A stretch of 12,801 nucleotides of DNA, from NCBI GenBank assembly GCA_013153345.1, contig JAADEQ010000097.1, forward strand, positions 1-12,801, in the 5' to 3' direction. The position numbers and the translations under genes are program-made. This DNA comes from Campylobacterota bacterium (GTDB lineage Bacteria > Campylobacterota > Campylobacteria > Campylobacterales > Sulfurovaceae). The notes beneath the pieces were generated by a model. The model was not told the DNA's origin. It saw only the letters and a list, made by a program, of their open reading frames with translations, and did not search any database. This document shows, one piece after another, positions 1 to 7,032 of this stretch. Numbering within the stretch: the first letter of the stretch is position 1; each line of letters starts with the position of its first letter.

Positions 1-536
1 TTTTTATCAAAATTGCTCTTATCAATAAAATATTTAATTCTATTTTTCTCTAAAAACTCAAGTAGCTCATCCTTGCTAATATCCAAAAGCGGGCGAACTA
101 AAAAAAACTCATCTTCTCTTTCAATCTTGCTCATTCCACTAAGCTCACTAACCCCAGCCCCTTTGCTAAACCTCATCAAAAACCACTCTATCTTATCATT
201 TAATTGATGCGCAGTAATTAAGCTGTTATAGTTATGCTCTTTAATAATCTCTTTAAAAAAGCTATATCTAAACTCTCTTGCATTTGCCTCAAAATTGCTA
301 CTAAATTTAGGGGCTCTTTTTATAAAAATCTTTTTATTATGCTCTTTAGCCAAACTTTTAGCATACTCAATCTCTTTATATGCCTCTTCTCTTAGAGCGT
401 AATCAACAATAGCAATATCAAACTCAATCTCAAGATTTTTTAAAATAAAAAATAAAGCAGTAGAATCAACGCCCCCAGAAAAGGCTAAAAGATTTTTTGA
501 AGTTTTTAAAAAATTAGCTACATTTTTTTCAATCAT
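1..536 (-). CDS. tilS: tRNA(Ile)-lysidine synthase TilS, N-terminal part (cut by window edge)
   Basis: TilS attaches lysine to C34 of the CAU-anticodon tRNA-Ile in an ATP-dependent reaction, so that the tRNA reads AUA instead of AUG; it is a cytosolic, essential enzyme. Reading the minus strand from ATG at 536 gives 178 uninterrupted residues to the edge. The PP-loop ATP pyrophosphatase motif SGGVDS lies at residues 20-25, after a short N-terminal helix. A second family block, TAHQLND followed by KGAG, lies at about 108-128, where the canonical HHxDD-type motif occurs; the AHQLND form is, from memory, typical of Campylobacterota. The C-terminal half is outside the window. An in-frame TAA lies 12 nt upstream of this ATG, so no longer start is possible. 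No Shine-Dalgarno sits at the usual distance; a GAAGGGG lies about 20 nt upstream. The gene points the same way as tkt but is separated from it by 240 bp with hairpins, so it is probably transcribed separately. Confidence 0.93.
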   Translation of the reverse strand, partial: MIEKNVANFLKTSKNLLAFSGGVDSTALFFILKNLEIEFDIAIVDYALREEAYKEIEYAKSLAKEHNKKIFIKRAPKFSSNFEANAREFRYSFFKEIIKEHNYNSLITAHQLNDKIEWFLMRFSKGAGVSELSGMSKIEREDEFFLVRPLLDISKDELLEFLEKNRIKYFIDKSNFDK

Positions 537-565
537 AATAAAAAATTAATGCTACCGCCCCTTCA

Positions 566-571
566 ATAATA
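566..571 (-). promoter_or_regulatory. possible -10 box for tilS
   Basis: On the minus strand a TATTAT hexamer lies about 30 nt ahead of the tilS ATG. It is preceded by a T-rich run (complement of about 578-590), as is common in Campylobacterota vegetative promoters. No convincing -35 box is visible. The assignment rests only on position and AT pattern; the left end of the large inverted repeat lies just upstream of it. Confidence 0.3.
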
Positions 572-576
572 TTAAT

Positions 577-740
577 GAAAAAAATATATTTAAGCGAAGA
601 GTTTGTAATTTTAATATAAAAATATACGTTACTTGTAAAAAAGCACGCTTCAAGCGAAGCGATTCGTGCTTTTTAGCATATTTTTTATATGTTGCGCTAG
701 CAAAAATTACAATTTCTCTAAGCAAAATTATATTTTTTTC
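577..740. repeat. large imperfect inverted repeat in the tkt-tilS intergenic region
   Basis: The left arm (577-647) and the reverse complement of the right arm (665-740) share the same blocks in the same order: GAAAAAAATATA at the outer ends, AGAG, TTGTAATTTT, ATATAAAAATAT (one extra A on the right), and AAAAAGCACG at the inner ends. The arms differ by small indels, including an extra block with GCTAGC on the right. The centre is a perfect small hairpin, CGCTTC-AAGC-GAAGCG at 646-661. It contains no plausible reading frame and no tRNA fold. It may be a decayed palindromic element or a structured 3' untranslated region of the tkt transcript. Confidence 0.7.
638..674 (-). terminator. strong hairpin, probable intrinsic terminator after tkt
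   Basis: A perfect 10-bp stem, AAAAAGCACG (638-647) with CGTGCTTTTT (665-674), encloses a 17-nt loop. An alternative inner hairpin pairs 646-651 with 656-661 around AAGC. On the minus strand the stem ends in a run of six T (642-637), which fits intrinsic termination of transcripts arriving from tkt about 100 nt upstream. The stem is nearly symmetric, so it could act on both strands, although no plus-strand gene reaches it. Confidence 0.65.
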
Positions 741-758
741 AAAAATGTATAAAGTTAG

Positions 759-780
759 ATAGGAAGAAAAATCTTCCTAT
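759..780 (-). terminator. 9-bp hairpin overlapping the tkt stop codon
   Basis: The bases 759-767 (ATAGGAAGA on the plus strand) pair perfectly with 772-780 around an AAAA loop. The TAG stop codon of tkt (779-777) lies inside the stem. The minus-strand sequence after the stem is only moderately T-rich (CTAACTTTATACATTTTT), so this may be a weak terminator or an RNA 3'-end protecting stem working with the stronger hairpin further on. Confidence 0.45.
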
Positions 781-2753
781 GCCTCAATATCCTTAATTTT
801 TACAATCTTATTCTCAACTCCAAGAAGCTTGCAAGCTCTTGCCTTTATATTTGCAATTGTAAATCCAAACTTCTCAAAAAGCTCATTTGCAGGACCTGAC
901 TCTCCAAAGCTATTCATCCCTAATACATCATCTGCATACTTATATAGCTCAACTCCCCTGCTTGCCTCAACTGCTAAAATCTTAGTATTCTTATCAAACA
1001 CCTTCTCTTTATATTCCCTATCTTGCTCTTCAAATAGCTCAAGGCAAGGCATTGAGACAATATTTGCCTTAACTCCCATCTTTTCTAAAAAGCAGCCTGC
1101 CATTAAGCTTGGCATAACCTCGCTTCCACTTGCAGCAATTGTTAAGATTGCCCCTTCTCTTTTTTTAATAATATAAGCACCTCTATCAACATCTCCAAAA
1201 TCAATTTTTGGCTTTAGAGTCTTTAGCTTTTGGCGCGTTAAAACAAAAGCTTGAGGCGCATTAATAGTTATAGCCTTCTTCCAAGCCTTTAGATTCTCAG
1301 TCGCATCAGCAGGCCTCCAAACATAAAAGTTTGGCATCGCTCTAAATTGAGACAACTGCTCAATTGGCTGATGCGTTGGCCCATCCTCTCCAACTCCAAT
1401 ACTATCATGAGTCCAGATAAAAAAGTTTCTTATATTTGAGAGCGCAGCAATTCTTGCAGCAGGCTTTAAATAGTCACTAAATACAAAAAATGTTGCATTA
1501 AAAGGAATTATTGTGCCATATAGCCCCATTGCATTAGTAATTGCAGCCATTGCATGCTCTCTTACTCCAAAATGAATATTTTTCCCCTTTGGAAACTCTC
1601 CCATTCCTTTTAGTTCAGTCTTATTTGATGGAGCTAAATCTGCGCTACCTCCCAAAAATCCAGGCACTGCTTTTGCAATTGCATTTAAAATCTCACCATT
1701 ACTCTGCCTTGTAGCCATCTCTTTTGAATCGCTAAAATCTGGCCACTCAATCTTGCTAAAATCTGGATTTAAAAGCACCTTTAATGCCTCATTTTGCTCT
1801 GGATATGGAGCTTGCTTTAATAGATGCTTCCAAGCTCTCTCAAGCTCCTCTCCAACAACTACAGCTTTTCTAAACTCCTCTAAAACATCCTCTGGCACAT
1901 AAAACTCTTTATCTGGTGGAAATCCAGCTCTTTTTTTTGAAGCTCTAATAACCTCTTTTCCAAGTGGCGCTCCATGAGTTTTAGGGTCTCCTTCAACTCC
2001 AACAGCCCCTTTTGCAATAATTGTATTTGCAATAATAATTGTTGGAGAGGTTGCATTTTTTGCCCTATTTAGCGCCTCATCAATTTGCTCATAACAATGG
2101 CCATTAATATGGATTACATCCCAATTCATCGCCCTAAATCTCTTTTCTACATCCTCATTCCAAGCTAAAGAGATATCCCCCTCAATTGTAATATGGTTGC
2201 TATCATAAATTAAAATCAAATCTTTTAAATTTAAGCGCCCAGCAAGTGCACACGCCTCATAACTAATTCCCTCTTCTAAATCCCCATCTCCACAAAAGCA
2301 GTAAATCTTATGGTCAATTATTTTGCAAGTTTCGCTATTTACCTTATTTGCACTATACTCTTTTGCCATTGCAAAACCAACCGCATTTGCCACACCTTGC
2401 CCCAATGGACCTGTTGTTATCTCAACTCCAGGAGTATGCCCATACTCTGGATGGCCAGGAGTTTTTGAGCCAAGTTGACGAAAGTTTTTTAAATCATCTA
2501 AACTCAAATCATATCCCCAAAGATAGAGCAGTGAATATATTAATGCACTTGCATGCCCACCAGAAAAGACTAATCTATCTCTATTTAACCATTTTGGATT
2601 TTTTGGATTGTGTTTGAGATGTTTTGATAAAACAACTGCAATATCTGCAAGCCCCAACGGAGCTCCCGGATGGCCGCTTTTAGCTCTTTCAACCATATCT
2701 GCAGCTAAAAATCTAATTGTATTAGCCTGTTTTTTTAAAAACTCTTTATCCAT
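777..2753 (-). CDS. tkt: transketolase
   Basis: This thiamine-diphosphate enzyme moves two-carbon ketol units between sugar phosphates in the non-oxidative pentose phosphate pathway; in an autotroph or gluconeogenic organism it mainly supplies ribose-5-phosphate and erythrose-4-phosphate. The 658 residues match the usual full length. Visible family motifs are SGHPG at 26-30, GDGDLEEG at 155-162 (the ThDP/metal motif), THGAPLG at 259-265, a GGSADLAPSN block at about 368-377, the catalytic-Glu block FGVREHAM at 395-402, and HDSIGVGEDGPTHQP at 449-463, so the ThDP, pyrimidine and C-terminal domains are all intact. The ATG directly follows the ispA stop (TAG-ATG), and its Shine-Dalgarno, AGGAAA, lies inside the last ispA codons; translation is probably coupled. 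It has no promoter of its own that I can see. Confidence 0.97.
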   Translation of the reverse strand: MDKEFLKKQANTIRFLAADMVERAKSGHPGAPLGLADIAVVLSKHLKHNPKNPKWLNRDRLVFSGGHASALIYSLLYLWGYDLSLDDLKNFRQLGSKTPGHPEYGHTPGVEITTGPLGQGVANAVGFAMAKEYSANKVNSETCKIIDHKIYCFCGDGDLEEGISYEACALAGRLNLKDLILIYDSNHITIEGDISLAWNEDVEKRFRAMNWDVIHINGHCYEQIDEALNRAKNATSPTIIIANTIIAKGAVGVEGDPKTHGAPLGKEVIRASKKRAGFPPDKEFYVPEDVLEEFRKAVVVGEELERAWKHLLKQAPYPEQNEALKVLLNPDFSKIEWPDFSDSKEMATRQSNGEILNAIAKAVPGFLGGSADLAPSNKTELKGMGEFPKGKNIHFGVREHAMAAITNAMGLYGTIIPFNATFFVFSDYLKPAARIAALSNIRNFFIWTHDSIGVGEDGPTHQPIEQLSQFRAMPNFYVWRPADATENLKAWKKAITINAPQAFVLTRQKLKTLKPKIDFGDVDRGAYIIKKREGAILTIAASGSEVMPSLMAGCFLEKMGVKANIVSMPCLELFEEQDREYKEKVFDKNTKILAVEASRGVELYKYADDVLGMNSFGESGPANELFEKFGFTIANIKARACKLLGVENKIVKIKDIEA

Positions 2754-3608
2754 CTATTTCCTTTCGTGTCTATATAGATATTTTTCTAAAATCTCTTTTA
2801 GCGCATTTTGCAACTTTAAATCTAAATTGCTAAACTCATCTTCAATCTTTTTTGCCAAACTATTTGCATACTCTATTGCACCATTTAGCCCCAAAATATT
2901 TACAAAACTATTCTTATCTCCATCAAGCCCTGTTGGCTTTCCAGCCTCACTCTCACTTAGCGTTGCATCTATAATATCATCTTGAACCTGAAATAAAAGC
3001 CCCAAATCCAACCCAAATTGATATAGCTTATCTTTAGTATCTTTATCTAAATCAACAATCACTGCCCCCATAAGAAGCGATGCAGCAATTAGTTTTGCCG
3101 TCTTATTTAGATGCATAATCTCAACTTCACTCAAACTTAAGGGCTTTTTTTCAAACTCCAAATCAATTGCTTGCCCAAGCACCATTCCACTAAGCCCACC
3201 ATTAGTTGAGAGAATCTTTATCAACTCAACCTTTACATCATCTCTAAAAGCAGAAGTTGAGATTAGCTCAAAAGCATATGTATTTAGCCCATCTCCAATT
3301 AAGATTGCAATTGCATCATTATAGATGGTATGAAGTGTAGCTTTTCCTCTCCTTAAACTTGCATTATCCATTGCTGGCAAATCATCATGAATTAAAGAGT
3401 AGGTATGAAAAAGCTCAAGCGCCATTGCAACCTTATAACTACTCTCAAGAAGCAGCGGCTCATACTCTTTTACAATAGATAACATCAACTTTGGGCGAAA
3501 ATGCTTGCCGCTATTTTTTATAATATAACTTAGTGCCTCATTATAGTAGGGATGAAAACTCTTAATAGTAGGAATATTCCTAATAAAATACTCTTCAAAA
3601 TCTTTCAT
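2754..3608 (-). CDS. ispA: polyprenyl diphosphate synthase (farnesyl/geranylgeranyl type)
   Basis: Condenses isopentenyl diphosphate with allylic diphosphates to give C15 (or C20) chains, the precursor for quinone side chains and undecaprenyl lipids; cytosolic and Mg-dependent. The 284-residue protein has the first Asp-rich motif DDLPAMD at 75-81, followed by LRRG, and the second, DDIID, at 210-214. The spacing DDxxxxD and the HTYSLIHDD context resemble bacterial type II farnesyl diphosphate synthases such as E. coli IspA, but chain length cannot be fixed from sequence (GGPP remains possible). The start has AAAGG five nt upstream and a TATAAT box 24 nt upstream. It is the first gene of an ispA-tkt unit, a pairing I recall from Campylobacter, and is divergent from the small Kazal-like gene. 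Confidence 0.95.
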   Translation of the reverse strand: MKDFEEYFIRNIPTIKSFHPYYNEALSYIIKNSGKHFRPKLMLSIVKEYEPLLLESSYKVAMALELFHTYSLIHDDLPAMDNASLRRGKATLHTIYNDAIAILIGDGLNTYAFELISTSAFRDDVKVELIKILSTNGGLSGMVLGQAIDLEFEKKPLSLSEVEIMHLNKTAKLIAASLLMGAVIVDLDKDTKDKLYQFGLDLGLLFQVQDDIIDATLSESEAGKPTGLDGDKNSFVNILGLNGAIEYANSLAKKIEDEFSNLDLKLQNALKEILEKYLYRHERK

Positions 3609-3632
3609 TTAGACCTTTAAAATCTTTTTGGA

Positions 3633-3638
3633 ATTATA
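3633..3638 (-). promoter_or_regulatory. -10 box of the ispA-tkt promoter
   Basis: A perfect TATAAT on the minus strand, 24 nt upstream of the ispA ATG, implies a leader of roughly 18 nt. The upstream region is AT-rich without a clear -35 box. The Shine-Dalgarno AAAGG (3618-3614) follows. Confidence 0.6.
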
Positions 3639-3679
3639 TCTTAAAGTAAATAAATTTTTTGCTGAATTAATTTTTGTAG

Positions 3680-3685
3680 TATAAT
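3680..3685 (+). promoter_or_regulatory. -10 box of the small Kazal-like gene
   Basis: A perfect TATAAT is preceded by TTTTTGTAG, the T-run plus G pattern common in Campylobacterota vegetative promoters. It lies 30 nt ahead of the ATG at 3716. The Shine-Dalgarno AAAGGAG is at 3703-3709, six nt before the start. The two divergent -10 boxes (3633-3638 and 3680-3685) are 41 nt apart, so their upstream elements overlap and the two genes may influence each other's transcription. Confidence 0.65.
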
Positions 3686-3715
3686 AAAAAACTAAATATA
3701 TTAAAGGAGTAAATT

Positions 3716-3970
3716 ATGAAAAAAACAATTGTTCTTTTGGCAATCTCGTTTGCATTTTTGCACTGCTCTTCAAATAATACAATTGAGACTAGTTCATCTA
3801 CTAATATACACGGAAAAAGATTTGAATGTGAAGAGCCAAGACCAGAAGCTTGCACATTTTATTATGAACCAGTTTGTGCTAAACCAATTAATGAGACCTT
3901 CTCAAATGGATGTTTTGCATGTATGAATGAAGAGGTAGAGTTTTATGTCTTAGGAGAATGTAAAAAATAA
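3716..3970 (+). CDS. small exported cysteine-rich protein with Kazal-like domain, possible lipoprotein
   Basis: An 84-residue protein. Residues 1-16 form a typical export signal (MKK, then a hydrophobic stretch), ending at Cys17 in FLHC. That resembles a lipobox but has His at -1 and Phe at -3, both unusual, so lipidation is uncertain. After a Ser/Thr/Asn-rich linker (18-33), six cysteines at 38, 46, 54, 66, 69 and 82 follow the Kazal spacing: x7 between C2 and C3, about 11 between C3 and C4, x2 between C4 and C5. The YEPVCA and SNGCFAC blocks match the YxPVCG and SNxCxxC Kazal signatures. Kazal domains are best known as serine-protease inhibitors, but in bacteria many Kazal-like proteins have no shown function, so inhibition is an inference. 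The gene has its own promoter and a strong AAAGGAG site, and is the only plus-strand gene in the window, placed between ispA and nuoN without an evident functional link to either. Confidence 0.85.
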   Translation: MKKTIVLLAISFAFLHCSSNNTIETSSSTNIHGKRFECEEPRPEACTFYYEPVCAKPINETFSNGCFACMNEEVEFYVLGECKK

Positions 3971-3996
3971 ATTTCCCTTTTTTAGGGAAATTTATT
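3966..3996 (-). terminator. intrinsic terminator at the end of the nuo operon, shared with the convergent small gene
   Basis: A perfect 12-bp stem, AATAAATTTCCC (3966-3977) with its complement (3985-3996), has a 7-nt loop, TTTTTTA. On the minus strand the stem runs into TTTTTT (3967-3962), a classic terminator for nuoN. The nuoN stop is at the base of the stem and the stop of the small plus-strand gene (3968-3970) lies inside the opposite arm. On the plus strand no T-tract follows the stem, so termination in that direction is probably weaker. Confidence 0.8.
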
Positions 3997-5500
3997 AAAC
4001 TAAGCCACTACTTTTTACTAAATCAGTAATAAACTTCATTAGAGGCTCAATATAGAAGATTGAAGTAATTGTAACAAATGCTGCAAATCCAATTACCACT
4101 TCTAAAGATAGGGCTCTATTTGCATAAATAGTTACCTCTTCCTTATCTTTATCAGCTGGCTTTAAGAACATATAAACAATTAACTTTAGATAATAATATA
4201 CCGCAATTGCACTATTTAATGCCATAATTAAAGCAACCAAATAGTATCCCTTATCCACAATTGCACTTAATACATATAGTTTCCCCCAAAATAGGCTAAA
4301 TGGAGGAACTCCTGCAAGAGATAGCATAAAAATAGCCATAATTACTGCTGCAATTGGAGCCTTATGAATCATTCCAGCAAATTTTTCATATGGATGGTGG
4401 AATCTATCATGAAATAGCTTTGCCTTTCTTCTACTAACCCAAAGCATTGCAAATGCCCCAAGGTTTGTAAAAAGAAACAATCCATAATATAAGAAAATTG
4501 ATGAATAACCCTTTAGTGAATCAAGAGCAAGAGCTACCATAATAAATCCAGCATGGCTAATTGAGCTATATGCTAGCATTCTCTTTACATCACCTTGAAC
4601 AAGAGCCATCATATTAGCAAGCGTTGCAGTTACAATTGCTAAAATAATAATTAGATTCTTAACTGAAACAATATCCAAATCTAAATAGATATTAAAAAAT
4701 CTAACCGCTACAACCATCATTGCAATCTTTGGAATTATAGACATATATCCAGCAAGTGGAGCAGGAGAGCCCTCATAAACATCTGGAGTCCACATATGAA
4801 AAGGAATTAAAGATACCTTAAACCCAATTGCCACTAAAAGCAGCAATGCTCCTCCAACTACTGGGATTAAAATTCCAGCTTCACTCATTCTACTTTTTAA
4901 TACATCTGCTACTACTGCTAACTCAACTGAGCCAGTAACTCCATAAATTACAGCAGCTCCCATTGCAAAAAATCCAGCTGCCATCGCTCCCATTGTAAAA
5001 TATTTAATTGCTGCCTCAATTGAAGCTCTAGTATTGTGCATTGCAATTAGAGGATATAGAGCTAATGAAGCAGTCTCAAGCCCAATAAAAATTAAAATTA
5101 AGTTATCACTACTTACCATAAATTGAAAACCAAAAATCATAAACAAAAATAGAGCAAAAAACTCTGGATAACTAAACTCATGAAATCTCTTTTTAGTAAG
5201 AGCAAGCGGAATAAATAGCATTGAACCTATTAAGATAATAAGCTGTCCTAAAATTGCAACTCCATCAATTAATATAGTATCAAATAACCCTCTCTCATTT
5301 AAATTTAGGCTCAATACTGCCCCTACTGCAATAAAAAGGGTTAAAATCGTTAAAGTCACATATAGTGACTTATCCAAATCTTTCTTGATTAAATCAATAA
5401 TTAAAATTACTAATGCACCAATTAGCGTCACAAGCATTGGCGCAAGAGTTACTAAATTTAAACTACTAAAATCGATATTAACAGGATTAATAGGTGCCAT
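3995..5500 (-). CDS. nuoN: NADH-quinone oxidoreductase subunit N
   Basis: Antiporter-like membrane subunit of complex I, one of three proton channels in the membrane arm. The 501 residues are strongly hydrophobic with about 14 membrane segments expected for the family. Key residues visible: Glu142 in GLETASLALYP, Lys228 in GFKVSLIPFHMWTPD (the broken-helix lysine), and Lys258 in SIIPKIA. The start ATG overlaps the nuoM stop by one base (TAATG), with AAGGAGG upstream inside the nuoM end. It is the last gene of the operon and ends in tandem TAA codons at the terminator stem. Confidence 0.97.
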   Translation of the reverse strand: MAPINPVNIDFSSLNLVTLAPMLVTLIGALVILIIDLIKKDLDKSLYVTLTILTLFIAVGAVLSLNLNERGLFDTILIDGVAILGQLIILIGSMLFIPLALTKKRFHEFSYPEFFALFLFMIFGFQFMVSSDNLILIFIGLETASLALYPLIAMHNTRASIEAAIKYFTMGAMAAGFFAMGAAVIYGVTGSVELAVVADVLKSRMSEAGILIPVVGGALLLLVAIGFKVSLIPFHMWTPDVYEGSPAPLAGYMSIIPKIAMMVVAVRFFNIYLDLDIVSVKNLIIILAIVTATLANMMALVQGDVKRMLAYSSISHAGFIMVALALDSLKGYSSIFLYYGLFLFTNLGAFAMLWVSRRKAKLFHDRFHHPYEKFAGMIHKAPIAAVIMAIFMLSLAGVPPFSLFWGKLYVLSAIVDKGYYLVALIMALNSAIAVYYYLKLIVYMFLKPADKDKEEVTIYANRALSLEVVIGFAAFVTITSIFYIEPLMKFITDLVKSSGLV

Positions 5501-7023
5501 TATTTAGCCTCCTTCGTTTTGCTAACTAAAATAGTTGCTTTAGCCTCTTTTGTCTGCGCCTTTTGATGCATTAGCTCAACTAAAGCCTTTGTGCTAGTAT
5601 CAATTGGTGCAAGAACTGGTTTTGGATATACCCCTAACCAAACTACAATCGCCACTAATGGAACTAAAGCAGTCAACTCTTTAGCATTTAAATCTTTTAG
5701 ACTTTTATTCTCCTCTTTAGTAATTGGTCCAAAGAAGGTCTTTTTAAGAACTGCTAACATATAAACAGCTCCAAGAATAATTGAAGTTCCAGCTAAAATT
5801 GTCATTATTGGAGATACTTTATAAAATCCAGCTAAAGATAGATACTCTCCAATAAATCCAATTGTTAGAGGCAATCCAACAGACGCCATTGTCATAATTC
5901 CAAAAATAGTTGCATATGTTGGCATCACCTTCGCAAGTCCACCAAACTCATCCATTAATTTTGTATGCTTTCTATCATAAATCACACCAACAAGCAAGAA
6001 TAGTGCTCCAGATACAATTCCGTGAGAGAGCATCAAGAATATACTTCCAGCAATCCCTTCAACATTCATCGCAAATGTTCCAAGCACAATAACACCCATA
6101 TGTGAAATTGAGCTATATGCAATAACTTGCTTAATATCCTTTTGTGCAAAAGCCACCATTGCAGTATAGATAATCATAATAATTGCCAATATTGCAATTG
6201 GTAAAATTGCACTAACTGATGCATCAGGAAATAGAGGGAGTGAGAATCTTACAAATCCATAAGTTCCCATCTTTAGCAATACTGCTGCTAAGATTACAGA
6301 ACCAACAGTTGGCGCTTGGCCGTGTGCATATGGAAGCCAAGTATGAAATGGAAACATTGGAACCTTAATTGCAAACCCTAGGAAAAATGCCCAAAATAGC
6401 CACTTTTGCACATCTAAATCCATCTGAAGCTTATACCAATCAGTTAGAGCAAAGCTCCACTCTCCAGTTGTACTTTGATAAAGATGAGCTAAATATAAAA
6501 TACCAACCAACATTACCAAAGAGCCTGCAAATGTATAGATAAAAAACTTAATTGCAGCATAAAGTCTTTTTTCTCCACCCCATGCTCCAATAATATAAAG
6601 CATAGGAACCAAACTAAACTCCCAAAAGATATAGAATAAGATTACATCAAGTGCAACAAAAACCCCAACCATTGCCACTTCTAAAAATAGCAATGTAATA
6701 ATCATATTCTTAATATCTTTTTTGATGCTAAGCCCTATAATTCCAATTAGAGTCATAAAAGTTGTCATTACAACTAGAAAAAGGCTTATACCATCAACTC
6801 CAAGATAATAACTTATTCCAAACTCTGGAATAATATTTATCTTCTCCACAAACTGCATCCCTGCATTTTTCATATCAAAACTAAACCAGAGCCAAAGCGA
6901 AAGTAAAAACTCCGCCGCTGCTACTGCAATCCCATAAACCCTAATGCTCTTTTGGCTCACCAAAAAGCCAAACAATCCAGCCACTAGAGGAAAGAATATT
7001 AAAACCGTTAAGATATTTGACAT
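5500..7023 (-). CDS. nuoM: NADH-quinone oxidoreductase subunit M
   Basis: Antiporter-like proton-channel subunit of complex I. The 507-residue length is typical. Glu135 in FWEFSLVPM, Lys220 in AIKVPMFPFHTWLP and Lys251 in LLKMGTYG correspond to the conserved Glu/Lys pump residues. The block after the broken helix reads LPYAHGQAPT, with Tyr where I recall Asp in E. coli and many others (LPDAH). The C-terminal tail (about 485-507) is Lys/Glu/Ala/Thr-rich and hydrophilic. Translation starts nine nt after the nuoL stop, with the Shine-Dalgarno TAAGGAG including that stop codon. Confidence 0.97.
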   Translation of the reverse strand: MSNILTVLIFFPLVAGLFGFLVSQKSIRVYGIAVAAAEFLLSLWLWFSFDMKNAGMQFVEKINIIPEFGISYYLGVDGISLFLVVMTTFMTLIGIIGLSIKKDIKNMIITLLFLEVAMVGVFVALDVILFYIFWEFSLVPMLYIIGAWGGEKRLYAAIKFFIYTFAGSLVMLVGILYLAHLYQSTTGEWSFALTDWYKLQMDLDVQKWLFWAFFLGFAIKVPMFPFHTWLPYAHGQAPTVGSVILAAVLLKMGTYGFVRFSLPLFPDASVSAILPIAILAIIMIIYTAMVAFAQKDIKQVIAYSSISHMGVIVLGTFAMNVEGIAGSIFLMLSHGIVSGALFLLVGVIYDRKHTKLMDEFGGLAKVMPTYATIFGIMTMASVGLPLTIGFIGEYLSLAGFYKVSPIMTILAGTSIILGAVYMLAVLKKTFFGPITKEENKSLKDLNAKELTALVPLVAIVVWLGVYPKPVLAPIDTSTKALVELMHQKAQTKEAKATILVSKTKEAK

Positions 7024-7032
7024 CTGCTCTCC

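Noticed and set aside
13..207. Plus-strand open frame of 64 residues, Ser/Leu-rich
   Set aside because: It is antisense to tilS, which shows clear family motifs in the other strand; low-complexity composition is typical of a shadow frame.
537..776. Possible structured housekeeping RNA (tRNA, 4.5S RNA or tmRNA) in the tkt-tilS gap
   Set aside because: No cloverleaf, no signal-recognition RNA core and no tmRNA ends can be made out; the sequence is too AT-rich and is better described as an inverted repeat with terminator.
829..1176. Plus-strand open frame of 115 residues
   Set aside because: Antisense to the tkt C-terminal domain; no recognisable domain and no ribosome site seen.
2348..2617. 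Plus-strand open frame rich in His, Leu and Gln
   Set aside because: Antisense to the N-terminal part of tkt, including the cofactor motif region; composition is that of a reversed coding strand.
2608..2985. Plus-strand open frame crossing the tkt-ispA boundary
   Set aside because: Overlaps two well-supported genes on the other strand and has no family resemblance.
3667..3855. Minus-strand open frame across the Kazal-like gene and its promoter
   Set aside because: The plus-strand gene has promoter, ribosome site, signal peptide and a cysteine pattern; this frame has none of these.
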